Shown piece by piece: positions 44,517 to 51,795 of a DNA stretch of 52,190 nucleotides. The notes below the pieces were generated by a model. It was not told where the DNA came from, made no database searches, and saw only the letters and a program-made list of their open reading frames with translations. Each line of letters starts with the position of its first letter. Positions within the stretch are counted from its first letter, which is position 1. A program made the position numbers and the translations under genes. The stretch is from Helicobacter sp. 11S02596-1 (lineage in GTDB: Bacteria; Campylobacterota; Campylobacteria; Campylobacterales; Helicobacteraceae), in assembly GCF_002272825.1 (NCBI RefSeq), contig NZ_MLAM01000013.1:1-52190 (forward strand), written 5' to 3'.

Positions 44517-45808
44517 TATTTTTCTCCTGTGTTGCTAAAAGCTTGGTTTTCTGAAGTCTGATTTGGCAAACTTTGCCCTAAAGTCTCTTCCAATAAAGCC
44601 GTCGTATTGACATAATCAAGCTTGGCATCAGCAAGCGCAATGAGGGCATCCATATACGAATTTTGATAGATCAAATACTCAAACAAACCGATTTTTTGGG
44701 CTTCGTAGGCGACTTTTCCCATTTGCATTAAATGCTTTTTGTTCTTGATATTTTCTTTTTGAATCCGAATATATTTTTCTTTGTTTGTAAGCTGGCTCAT
44801 ATAAGAATTTGTCTGTATTCGGATATTACGCTTGATGACCTCACTTTGTGCGAGCGCACCACTTTGAAGCGCCATATATTTTCTTTTGAGATGGGTATTT
44901 TTGGGCGTAACAGGCAGGGGGATGGAGACCCGCAAAGAAACATTGGTCGAAGAATTAGCATTTTCCACGCCCGCACCCACTTCTAGGGCGCTAAAGCGAT
45001 CACGATTGGCAAGCTTGGCATTGGTCTGATAATCTTTGGCTTGCAAATCAATAATGCCAGCATACAAAGAATGATCAAGGATTTTTTTCAATTCCAAATC
45101 ACCCATATGGACATATTCAAACCCAAGCCCGATCACATTGATACGATGAGCATCATCGAGAAACACGCCAAAATTGGCATTATCAGGATTCATCTCCTCG
45201 ATAGCTAAGAGGGTATCGAGGGTTTTTTCTAGGCTGATGAGCGTGGATTCGACATTGGTTTTAGCAAGTCTGGATTCTAAATAAGAATTTTTGAAATTGA
45301 TATAGTCTTTTTTTGACATACTGCCAGCATCGACTTTTTCCTTGGCGATTTTGAGCTGGGAAAGGTAGTTGTTTTCTCTCTGCGTGTAAATATCATATTT
45401 TTCTTTGGTGATGACATAATTTAGATAAAGACGCTTCGCAGCGATGAAAACAAGGTTTTTGCTGAGTTCATAGCTTTTTTTGTATTCGGCTGTTTTGATA
45501 TGGAGGCTTTGATAGAGCATTGTGCTGACCCAAGGCAATTTAGGGACCAACATCAAAAGCGCTGTGGTCTGGGGCTCTAGCCTGCCTTGATTGTTTTTTA
45601 CCATCGAAACATCGGTCTCAACATAGGGATAATCCCAAGCAATGAGCGATCGTTGATTTTCAAGCAAGCTTTCAAACTCCGCTTTTTTGCCGATGAGTTC
45701 GATAGAATTTCTCTCCACAAGCTTGCTAAACTCCTCCAAACTCATATCACGACCCAAGGCACCCACCCAAAATATGCTTAGCAACAAACTTATTTTCAAT
45801 CCATTCAT
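44516..45808 (-). CDS. cznC: Outer-membrane efflux channel CznC
   Basis: 430 residues, TolC-family. The ATG at 45808 is chosen since GGAG is five bases upstream and the product then starts MNGLKISLLLSIFWVGALG, a signal peptide. Long helices (VNYVITKEKYDIYTQRENNYLSQLKIAKEKVDAG and the equivalent in the second half) form the periplasmic tunnel, with strands between for the barrel. First gene of the cznCBA-DUF3240 operon; 72 bases separate it from the outer-membrane gene upstream. Confidence 0.9.
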   Translation of the reverse strand: MNGLKISLLLSIFWVGALGRDMSLEEFSKLVERNSIELIGKKAEFESLLENQRSLIAWDYPYVETDVSMVKNNQGRLEPQTTALLMLVPKLPWVSTMLYQSLHIKTAEYKKSYELSKNLVFIAAKRLYLNYVITKEKYDIYTQRENNYLSQLKIAKEKVDAGSMSKKDYINFKNSYLESRLAKTNVESTLISLEKTLDTLLAIEEMNPDNANFGVFLDDAHRINVIGLGFEYVHMGDLELKKILDHSLYAGIIDLQAKDYQTNAKLANRDRFSALEVGAGVENANSSTNVSLRVSIPLPVTPKNTHLKRKYMALQSGALAQSEVIKRNIRIQTNSYMSQLTNKEKYIRIQKENIKNKKHLMQMGKVAYEAQKIGLFEYLIYQNSYMDALIALADAKLDYVNTTALLEETLGQSLPNQTSENQAFSNTGEK

Positions 45809-45880
45809 CAGTGCTCCAAAATAAAATTTGAGAGAGGCATTAAACAACATCTTCATTATGTTTTTGTCAAGAGTGTATGA

Positions 45881-47140
45881 TTAAAATTTAACGCCAAGCC
45901 AGACTTTAGCGATATTATTTTGATACCCGTTTTTATCATCGATATTCACATACCCCAAAGAAATATTCATCTGCTTAAGCGCCATTCCAAGCACAGCATT
46001 AAATTGCCCTTGCAACGATTTATCTTGAGCGCTCCCATAAGCGCTTATGCCGTATTTGAGTGCCAAAAAATATTTGCCCTCATAGGCGTATTCAAACCGC
46101 ACATAAGCCGTTTTGCCCCCCTCGCCATAAACGACGGTGTTGTATTCTAAAGGATTATCATCAGCATAAATGGGAAGATTATTGGTAGCATTGCGTTTGT
46201 CATTTTGCAAATACCCCACCCCAAAATCCCAACCCTTGTGCCTAAAACCCTGTTCAATCTGCCAGAAATACCCCGCAACACTCCCCATACTTCCAGGAAC
46301 ATAACACGCCAATCCTGCTATTTGACTCAACGAGGGATTTTTGCAGACCACACTGCTTTGCTCGCTCGCTCGGACAAACGCATAATGCAACCGCGTCTTA
46401 AACTCCCAATCAGACAAATTCCAATACCAATCCGTCTTGAGACCCCCTACCCATAAAAGCGTATCAAAATAATCATAATACACATTCATATCAAGCCACG
46501 GGCGATGGTATTTGACATCCAAAAAATAATTATTCTTGATAGCATAGCCCTCAAAGCGATCATACCAATGACGCATATAACCAAAATCAACATTTTCTTC
46601 TGCGTTAGCATAGGCTTGCGTATCAAACCAACCTGCCTGGATGGTAAAATCTTCAAACCTATCGATGACTACAGCAACGCCTTGGATATAATCGCCTATC
46701 CATTGGAGATTTAGCGGGAATCTCCCCACACGCAAATTCCCCCAAGCGTTTTTGTAGCCCGCATATAGCGTATGCAGGACAAATCCGGTGCTGGTGTATC
46801 GGAAGTCTTTTGCCTCATCATTATTGATACGAAAGCCAACCCCTACAATATCATCGGTGATATCAGAATAAATATCTTGATTTTTTACCCGATGTAAAAG
46901 CCCGACCGCACTCAACCCCACGCCAAATTCAAACCCAAAAATCTCTTTGCTTTTTATATCAAATGTGCCAAAAAGATTGGTATAACCGCCCCGAATATGA
47001 TTTTGCCCCAATCTCCCAAAACCACCCGAACTAAAAAATCCTATCTGGGCATCAAAAACCTTGAAATCACTTTGGGGACTAGCGTTAGCAAATAATAAGC
47101 AACTTGAAAAAATCGCTACGATTTTACAAACACGCATCAT
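45881..47140 (-). CDS. Outer-membrane porin-like protein
   Basis: About 419 residues. Signal peptide MMRVCKIVAIFSSCLLFANA from the ATG at 47140 (or 47137); a longer frame starting at 47176 is possible but gives a poor leader. The mature part is made of many Tyr/Trp/Gly-rich amphipathic strands and ends NIAKVWLGVKF with a C-terminal Phe, as expected for a barrel of about 16-18 strands. It resembles the Helicobacter Hof/OprD-like outer-membrane proteins in character. Upstream of cznC on the same strand, it might share transcription with glyS before or the efflux operon after; no substrate can be inferred. Confidence 0.78.
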   Translation of the reverse strand: MMRVCKIVAIFSSCLLFANASPQSDFKVFDAQIGFFSSGGFGRLGQNHIRGGYTNLFGTFDIKSKEIFGFEFGVGLSAVGLLHRVKNQDIYSDITDDIVGVGFRINNDEAKDFRYTSTGFVLHTLYAGYKNAWGNLRVGRFPLNLQWIGDYIQGVAVVIDRFEDFTIQAGWFDTQAYANAEENVDFGYMRHWYDRFEGYAIKNNYFLDVKYHRPWLDMNVYYDYFDTLLWVGGLKTDWYWNLSDWEFKTRLHYAFVRASEQSSVVCKNPSLSQIAGLACYVPGSMGSVAGYFWQIEQGFRHKGWDFGVGYLQNDKRNATNNLPIYADDNPLEYNTVVYGEGGKTAYVRFEYAYEGKYFLALKYGISAYGSAQDKSLQGQFNAVLGMALKQMNISLGYVNIDDKNGYQNNIAKVWLGVKF

Positions 47141-47190
47141 AAACACCTGCAAGCACGCATAACCCATTTTAAGCATAGAGCCAGCCCTGC

Positions 47191-49260
47191 TTAAAATGCA
47201 ATTTCTTTGACATCACCGATTTGGAGGAATTTCTGATAAATGCTAAAGATAAGATTTTTGCGATTTTCTCTAATAGCGCTATCGTTATCATTCACAAGCA
47301 CATTTTGAAAAAACACATCCAGCGGGGTTTTGAGCGAAAATAACGCCGCAATCTCTGCATCAATGCTTCGAAATTCTTTAGCTTCAATCCCTTTATACGC
47401 TTTATAAAGTGCGATTTCTTCGGGCTGTTTGAATAGATTTTCATTGATTTTGGATGTATTTGTATTTTCTTTGTGATTTTTGATTTCTTTGGTGATATTA
47501 GCAACACGCTTGAATGTGCTAATAAACGCTTCTTTGTCAGAATTTTCAAAAAATGTATGCAACGCATTAGCTTTCAAGACAATCTTGCTTACATCGCGTT
47601 CTTTGCTTCCTAGCACACTCCGATAAATCGAAGCGTTTAAGCCTACAATCCCCTCAAGGCGTTCGATAAAAAAGTCTTCAATCAAAGCTATATCCAAAGG
47701 CTTGTAGCTACAGGTGGCAAAAAGCTCGGCAATATCACTATGTAAATCAAAGGGGATTTGGTATTCCAAAACAATTTTTAGCACGCCCGCACACGCCCGC
47801 CGCAAGGCAAAAGGGTCTTTTGAACCCGTAGGGATTTTGCCAATGCTAAAAAGTGAAAAAATACTATCAAGCTTATTAGATAATGCCACGATAGAAGAAA
47901 ATATCCCCGAGGGCAGTGCCGAATCCTCACCTGTGGGGAGATACTGCTCTTTGATAGCTTGGCAAACCAGCTCATCTTCGCCTTGGGCTTTGGCATAATA
48001 ATACCCCATCAACCCCTGCAATTCGGGAAATTCATAAACCATTTCGCTAAGCAAATCCGCTTTAGAAATTTCTAAAGCCCGTGCGATGAGATTTTTGGCA
48101 CGCTCGCTAGGCATATCCAAAAACGCTTGATATTTTTGCACCAAAAATAAAGCAATGTTTTTCTCCCGTGCAACCTTGTCTTTGAGGCTACCAAGATCAA
48201 AACCAAAAGCGACATCACCAAGCCCATCGGGTTTTAGCCCTCTTTGTAGGTCATTTTGATAAAAAAACATCGCATCGCTCAAACGAGCTTTAAGCACCTT
48301 TTGATTCCCTGCGATGATTTTTCCCACATCCAAAGCGGTCGAATTGCTCACCACGATAAAGCCATTGTAGAGCTTTTCATCCTTTTTGATGGCAAAATAA
48401 CGCTGGTTTTCTTTCATCGATGTGATGATAACCTCTGGCGGGAGGGTCAAAAACTTTGCGTCAAATTCCCCAAACAGCGCCCGAGGATACTCCGTGATCG
48501 CAACGATTTCTTCTAAAAGTGCGTTATCAATTTGCACGCTTATATTTTTTTCTTGAGAAAATGCGTGGAGTTCTTGGAGGATTTTTGCCTTGCGTTCAGC
48601 TTGCGAGAGGATAACACAGCCGTTTTTAAGCACATCAAAATATTCTTTGATACTGCGGACTTCCTGCCACAAAAACCCCTTGTCAGGATGGATTTTTGTG
48701 GCTTTTTTGGCTTCAAAGCCAAACGCATTCATCGCAATCGTTTCATCGCCAAAAAGAATGCAAATATTTCTGATAGGGCGGATGAAGCTTTTTTGCAAAG
48801 AGCCCCATCGCATCGACTTTCCAAAGTTGAGACTATCCAAAAAATCACTGATAATAGCAGGCAATACACTCCCAACGCCCACACCGGCGATTTTCCTTGA
48901 AAAATATAAAATTTCTTTGCCATCTTTTGTGATGACACAGAGATCTTCCTTGCTCGCTTGAGCTTTTTTGCAAAAGCCTTCCCCTGCCTTGCTCAAGCCT
49001 TTTTTGACATCTCCATCGACATAGCCCACACCAAGCGGGGGACCAAAAAACTCTTCATTTCGATCAGAGGTCATCAGCGGGAATTTCGGACAAAATATCA
49101 CGATACGTCTGGGGGTATAAAAAACTTCGGGCGTGGCAGAAAGATGGTATTTTTCTAGGGCTTCTTGCCATTTGCACCCAATATGGGGAAATTCTTTTAA
49201 AAAAGGTAGCGCAGGCAATTCCTCAACCAAAATCTCTACCAACAAATCCTTTGTATTCAA
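47191..49260 (-). CDS. glyS: Glycyl-tRNA synthetase beta subunit
   Basis: 689 residues, beta subunit of the two-subunit bacterial GlyRS that charges tRNA-Gly together with GlyQ (not in this window). LLVEILVEELPALPF, TPRRIVIF, SMRWGSLQKSFIRPIRNI, EYPRALFGEFDAKFL and FFVxD-like late regions are typical. Start placed at the TTG at 49260 because AAAGGAG lies six bases upstream and the protein then begins as in other Helicobacter GlyS; an ATG at 49284 has no such site and would add eight odd residues. Confidence 0.95.
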   Translation of the reverse strand: MNTKDLLVEILVEELPALPFLKEFPHIGCKWQEALEKYHLSATPEVFYTPRRIVIFCPKFPLMTSDRNEEFFGPPLGVGYVDGDVKKGLSKAGEGFCKKAQASKEDLCVITKDGKEILYFSRKIAGVGVGSVLPAIISDFLDSLNFGKSMRWGSLQKSFIRPIRNICILFGDETIAMNAFGFEAKKATKIHPDKGFLWQEVRSIKEYFDVLKNGCVILSQAERKAKILQELHAFSQEKNISVQIDNALLEEIVAITEYPRALFGEFDAKFLTLPPEVIITSMKENQRYFAIKKDEKLYNGFIVVSNSTALDVGKIIAGNQKVLKARLSDAMFFYQNDLQRGLKPDGLGDVAFGFDLGSLKDKVAREKNIALFLVQKYQAFLDMPSERAKNLIARALEISKADLLSEMVYEFPELQGLMGYYYAKAQGEDELVCQAIKEQYLPTGEDSALPSGIFSSIVALSNKLDSIFSLFSIGKIPTGSKDPFALRRACAGVLKIVLEYQIPFDLHSDIAELFATCSYKPLDIALIEDFFIERLEGIVGLNASIYRSVLGSKERDVSKIVLKANALHTFFENSDKEAFISTFKRVANITKEIKNHKENTNTSKINENLFKQPEEIALYKAYKGIEAKEFRSIDAEIAALFSLKTPLDVFFQNVLVNDNDSAIRENRKNLIFSIYQKFLQIGDVKEIAF

Positions 49261-49423
49261 AATCGCTCCTTTAGTCTCTGGCATTTTTAGCGCTCAAATT
49301 TTTAAGTATTCTGGCATTTTTTGATGGGAATTTTTTAAATAGATTGCCAAAACCAAACCAAAAAATCATCACCCCAACACGGGCTTGAACTCTGCATTTC
49401 AGGCTATATTGATTATTTTTTTG

Positions 49424-49429
49424 TATTAT
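49424..49429 (+). promoter_or_regulatory. Candidate -10 box for the lysozyme-like gene
   Basis: TATTAT in an AT-rich, T-run-containing stretch, 76 bases before the TTG start at 49505. Nothing else is recognised in 49261-49504. Confidence 0.3.
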
Positions 49430-49504
49430 ATATCTTTAGAACTTAAAAAGGTTTTATCTTAAAATCCAATAATATTTATCACAAACCCCAAAAATGAGGC
49501 TTTT

Positions 49505-50221
49505 TTGATTAAAAAATTTACAATATTTCTAATATTTTTGGCACCCCTTTATGCTGAAATCCCGCTTTACAAAATCGAGGGCAAATGCACCGACCCCAAA
49601 GACTTTAGCCCCAAGCAAAAACAAGTGATTTTATACGCTTATAACTACGGCGCTTCAAAAGGGCTTGGCTACACGATGGCAGCGATTGCGTGGAAAGAAT
49701 CGTGTGCAGGAGAATATCTGCTGAATTTCTCCGATCCGAGTGCGGGTATCTATCACGCCCATATCCCCGGTGTCATCAAAAAATACAGCAAATACAAGGA
49801 CACAAGCTTTGTGCGCAATCTCGTTGGCGAACTCTTGATACGGGATAATGAATTTGCCTCAAAAGTGGCATTGGACACACTGCTGTTTTGGCAAAAAAGG
49901 CGCAATGGGAACTATAAAGATATGATCAAATCCTACAATAAAGGCTTCAGCTGGGAAAAAAACAAACGTATTGACAAAATCGCTGAGGATTATTATCAAG
50001 ATGTCCGTATCAATGTGATAAAACTCCGCAATTTTATCCCCAAATACAGCAAAACACATAACAACGCCCTAAAAATCGAACTTGAAAATAAAAATCAAAG
50101 TATCAAAAACACCATCAAAGAGCTTCAAAACTCAAATGCCAAATCTCAAAATCCCCAACAAGGAAAAACTAATCACGAGAAAAATAGACAAGAAAGACCA
50201 TTTATTATGCCCGAACCTTAA
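49505..50221 (+). CDS. Exported lysozyme/transglycosylase-like protein
   Basis: 238 residues. Signal peptide MIKKFTIFLIFLAPLYA. Residues about 35-160 look like a lysozyme-like fold: AAIAWKESCAGEY places a Glu where lytic transglycosylases have the catalytic one (ES motif), followed by NFSDPSAGIYH and, later, SYNKGFSW, which resembles the Asn/Tyr-x-Gly part of SLT domains. The last 60 residues are Asn/Gln/Lys-rich and probably disordered. TTG start with GAGG upstream. Could be a cell-wall hydrolase for a secretion system, conjugation or phage lysis; catalytic activity is unproven. Confidence 0.6.
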   Translation: MIKKFTIFLIFLAPLYAEIPLYKIEGKCTDPKDFSPKQKQVILYAYNYGASKGLGYTMAAIAWKESCAGEYLLNFSDPSAGIYHAHIPGVIKKYSKYKDTSFVRNLVGELLIRDNEFASKVALDTLLFWQKRRNGNYKDMIKSYNKGFSWEKNKRIDKIAEDYYQDVRINVIKLRNFIPKYSKTHNNALKIELENKNQSIKNTIKELQNSNAKSQNPQQGKTNHEKNRQERPFIMPEP

Positions 50222-50228
50222 AAAAATA

Positions 50229-50349
50229 TTTATTTTCTACTCGATTCAATTTTTAAAAACTGAATCTGAAGACTGCTATGCAGGGAATAAATCCCTGCTA
50301 CATTCCTAAAGAATAGGGTTATGACTAGCTATCGCTATTTATCAACCCG
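50229..50349 (-). repeat. Hairpin repeat, unit D1 (CCTTAG type, minus strand)
   Basis: Read on the minus strand: GGGTT...AACCC (50344-50348 with 50316-50320) enclosing TAGC-GATA-GCTA, then CTTTAGGAATG, P2 GCAGGGA/TCCCTGC, GCAGTCTTCA, P3 GATTCAGTTTTT/AAAAATTGAATC (one G-T pair), tail GAGTAGAAAATAA. The opening CCTTAGAAA is missing, so the upstream end is truncated. It starts directly after the lysozyme-like gene. Confidence 0.8.
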
Positions 50350-50462
50350 TTTTTATTTGAGAAGATTTGCAAATAATTTCAGGATTGCTCCCAGTTGACG
50401 GGGGTAGCAGTTCAAATTTCTCATACCCTATGCTATTAATCGTATTGCTGCAGAATTTGCCT

Positions 50463-50702
50463 ATGGAAAGCATAAAAATAATTCTTAGTAGTCTTGAAAA
50501 AATGATTGCAAGTTCGGTGGTTTCGCTCATTGGTATGCTCTCGTATTTGTTTATAAATTCTGAAAAGCTTCCAACAATTAAAATTATATTTCTTATTGTT
50601 GGAATGGTGATAGCCAGTGTGTTGTCGATAATTCTTGCTTGGATTTTTATGCGGTATTTGGTAGCATTTAAAAAAATGGAAATGGAGAAACAAAATGCTT
50701 AG
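50463..50702 (+). CDS. Small membrane protein, two helices
   Basis: 79 residues from ATG 50463 with two hydrophobic segments (SSVVSLIGMLSYLFI and IIFLIVGMVIASVLSIILAWIFMRYL) and a charged end. The same frame is open back to 50361, just outside repeat D1, with a TTG at 50367; no ribosome-binding site stands out for either, so the 5' end is uncertain and may have been altered by the repeat. Size and topology suit a holin-like or small inner-membrane protein; no family recognised. Overlaps the next small gene by eight bases. Confidence 0.5.
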   Translation: MESIKIILSSLEKMIASSVVSLIGMLSYLFINSEKLPTIKIIFLIVGMVIASVLSIILAWIFMRYLVAFKKMEMEKQNA

Positions 50703-50805
50703 TGATATTGCTCTATGGGCTAGTTTGATAGGTTTTATCTGTGCTTTGGGGATTCCTAGCTACTTTCTTATCGCTTTTGCACTAAAAGACAAGCCGAAAG
50801 TCTAA
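50695..50805 (+). CDS. 36-residue membrane peptide
   Basis: ATG at 50695 preceded by GGAG at a good distance, inside the end of the upstream gene. The peptide (MLSDIALWASLIGFICALG then a second hydrophobic half and DKPKV) is a single transmembrane helix with a basic end. Overlap with the 79-residue membrane protein suggests coupled expression. Function unknown. Confidence 0.5.
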   Translation: MLSDIALWASLIGFICALGIPSYFLIAFALKDKPKV

Positions 50806-50901
50806 TCCTCTCCTTACCAAGAAACCCCCAACCCGCCCTTTTTTAGCCATCAAATTTGTAGCAAAATTTACGTTAAAGAATAAAACATAACGGATAAAGT
50901 A

Positions 50902-51012
50902 ATGGCAACGTGGTGGGATAAATTTCTTGATTGGCTCAATAACAAACAAAACGAAGAATCCCAAAAAAGAGATTTTGAATTTTTTAAATCCGTTTATCTA
51001 TTTTTTACTTGA
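50902..51012 (+). CDS. 36-residue charged peptide running into a repeat
   Basis: ATG at 50902; ribosome-binding site weak. Trp-rich start MATWWDKFLDWLNNKQ, then a charged middle and FFKSVYLFFT. The last three codons and the stop come from the tail and first base pairs of repeat unit E1, so the natural 3' end may have been replaced by the repeat. Similar short Trp-rich peptides are not recognised. Could be a truncated gene. Confidence 0.4.
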   Translation: MATWWDKFLDWLNNKQNEESQKRDFEFFKSVYLFFT

Positions 51013-51128
51013 TTCGATAAATCGAATCTGAAGATCGCTTTTTGGGAGCGAAGCCCCCAAACGCTCCTAAAGTAATCATCTCATATTCAAGCAAGCTTGA
51101 ATATTGGAGATAAGTTTTATAGGTTTTT
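51003..51128 (-). repeat. Hairpin repeat, unit E1 (CTATAAAAC type, minus strand)
   Basis: Minus strand: CTATAAAACTTATCTC, 10-bp hairpin ATATTCAAGC/GCTTGAATAT (51083-51104), GAGATGATTACTTTAGGAGCG broken by linker bases, P2 TTTGGGGGC-TTC-GCTCCCAAA, GCGATCTTCA, P3 GATTCGAT/ATCGAATC, AAGTAAAAAATAG. It is the counterpart of C3: linkers are nearly identical, while the first stem is a different sequence that still pairs. Confidence 0.85.
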
Positions 51129-51270
51129 ACTCGGTTTGTTTTGCAAACAAACCTGAAGACCGCTCCCACCGATTTAATCGGTGTTCGCTCCTAAAGTTAT
51201 TTTACCCACCCACCCGAGTTATATCCCCTGCTAACGCAGGAATATCAACCCAGTTTCTAAGGTTTCTAAT
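51120..51270 (-). repeat. Hairpin repeat, unit E2 (CCTTAG type, minus strand)
   Basis: Minus strand: AAACCTTAGAAACTGGGTT, inner stem CCTGC-GTTA-GCAGG (51227-51240), AACTC closing the outer stem with one wobble, a GGGTGGGTGGG insert, ACTTTAGGAGCG, P2 CACCGAT-TAA-ATCGGTG (perfect), AGCGGTCTTCA, P3 GGTTTGTTT/AAACAAACC (perfect), GAGTAAAAACC running into E1. Counterpart of C2. Confidence 0.85.
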
Positions 51271-51418
51271 TTTGAACCACTTCCAAACCAAGTAATCTAC
51301 GCCCTGTCATCTCGCCCACTAAGGGGGCGGGTCAGGGGGAAAGGGTTGTTAAGGGGAATGGGGGGCGGACTTCGCAATTTAAGCCCCCCTTCCCCTTAAA
51401 AGGCGTAAGCCTCAAAAC
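51271..51418. other. GC-rich spacer of the second repeat assembly
   Basis: No gene. Contains AAGGGGAATGGGGGGC (from about 51350) pairing with GCCCCCCTTCCCCTT (about 51383-51397), CGCCC/GGGCG near 51313-51330, and GAGGCTTACGCCTTTT near the end on the minus strand. At its other end CTTCCAAACCAAG mirrors the CTTGGTTTGGAA end of the spacer at 39479-39808. Sequence otherwise differs from that spacer. Confidence 0.5.
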
Positions 51419-51640
51419 ATTATTTTTTACTCGATTCGATAAATCGAATCTGAAGACCACTCCAACGGGCAAAGCCCGTTTTCGTCCCTAAAGTATGGGC
51501 CGTCTGCTATGCTCCTTAAGGTCGCATAAACGCATCGCCGTGCGAAGCTAAAAAAGATAAGCAGTTATCTTTTTTTACGCTTCTCCTTCTCATACCCAAA
51601 GCGTTGCTTTGTGTATTTGAGATAAGTTTTATAGGTTTTT
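51419..51640 (-). repeat. Hairpin repeat, long unit E3 (minus strand)
   Basis: Minus-strand counterpart of C1: CTATAAAACTTATCTC, hairpin CAAAGC/GCTTTG, GAAGGAGAAGCG, stem AAAAAAGATAA-CTGC-TTATCTTTTTT (51550-51575), invariant AGCTTCGCACGGCGAT, GAGCATAGCAGA, ACTTTAGGGACG, P2 AACGGGC-TTT-GCCCGTT, GTGGTCTTCA, P3 GATTCGAT/ATCGAATC, GAGTAAAAAATAATG. The CTGC stem has a third sequence version that still pairs. Confidence 0.85.
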
Positions 51641-51776
51641 ACTTATTATGTTTTATTAGATTTGATAAATCGAATCTGAAGACCACTCACGGGAGCGAAG
51701 CCCCCGAACGTTGCTAAAGTTCAGGGTTATTCCCAGCTACCGCTGGTCATCAACCCAGTTTCTAAGGTTTTCAATT
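51640..51776 (-). repeat. Hairpin repeat, unit E4 (CCTTAG type, minus strand)
   Basis: Minus strand: ACCTTAGAAACTGGGTT, inner stem CCAGC-GGTA-GCTGG (51733-51746), AACCC, AACTTTAGCAACG, P2 CGGGGGC-TTC-GCTCCCG, GTGGTCTTCA, P3 GATTCGAT with ATCAAATC (one stem change), then AATAAAACATAATAAG. Ends about 20 bases from the stop of the LicD gene. Confidence 0.8.
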
Positions 51777-51795
51777 TTGAACTGCTTTCTTTATA

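Noticed and set aside
51003-51776. Repeat units as integron attC sites
   Set aside because: Folded sites with free sequence are similar in idea, but conserved attC core sites (GTTRRRY and its partner) are not seen, there are no cassette genes between units and no integrase.
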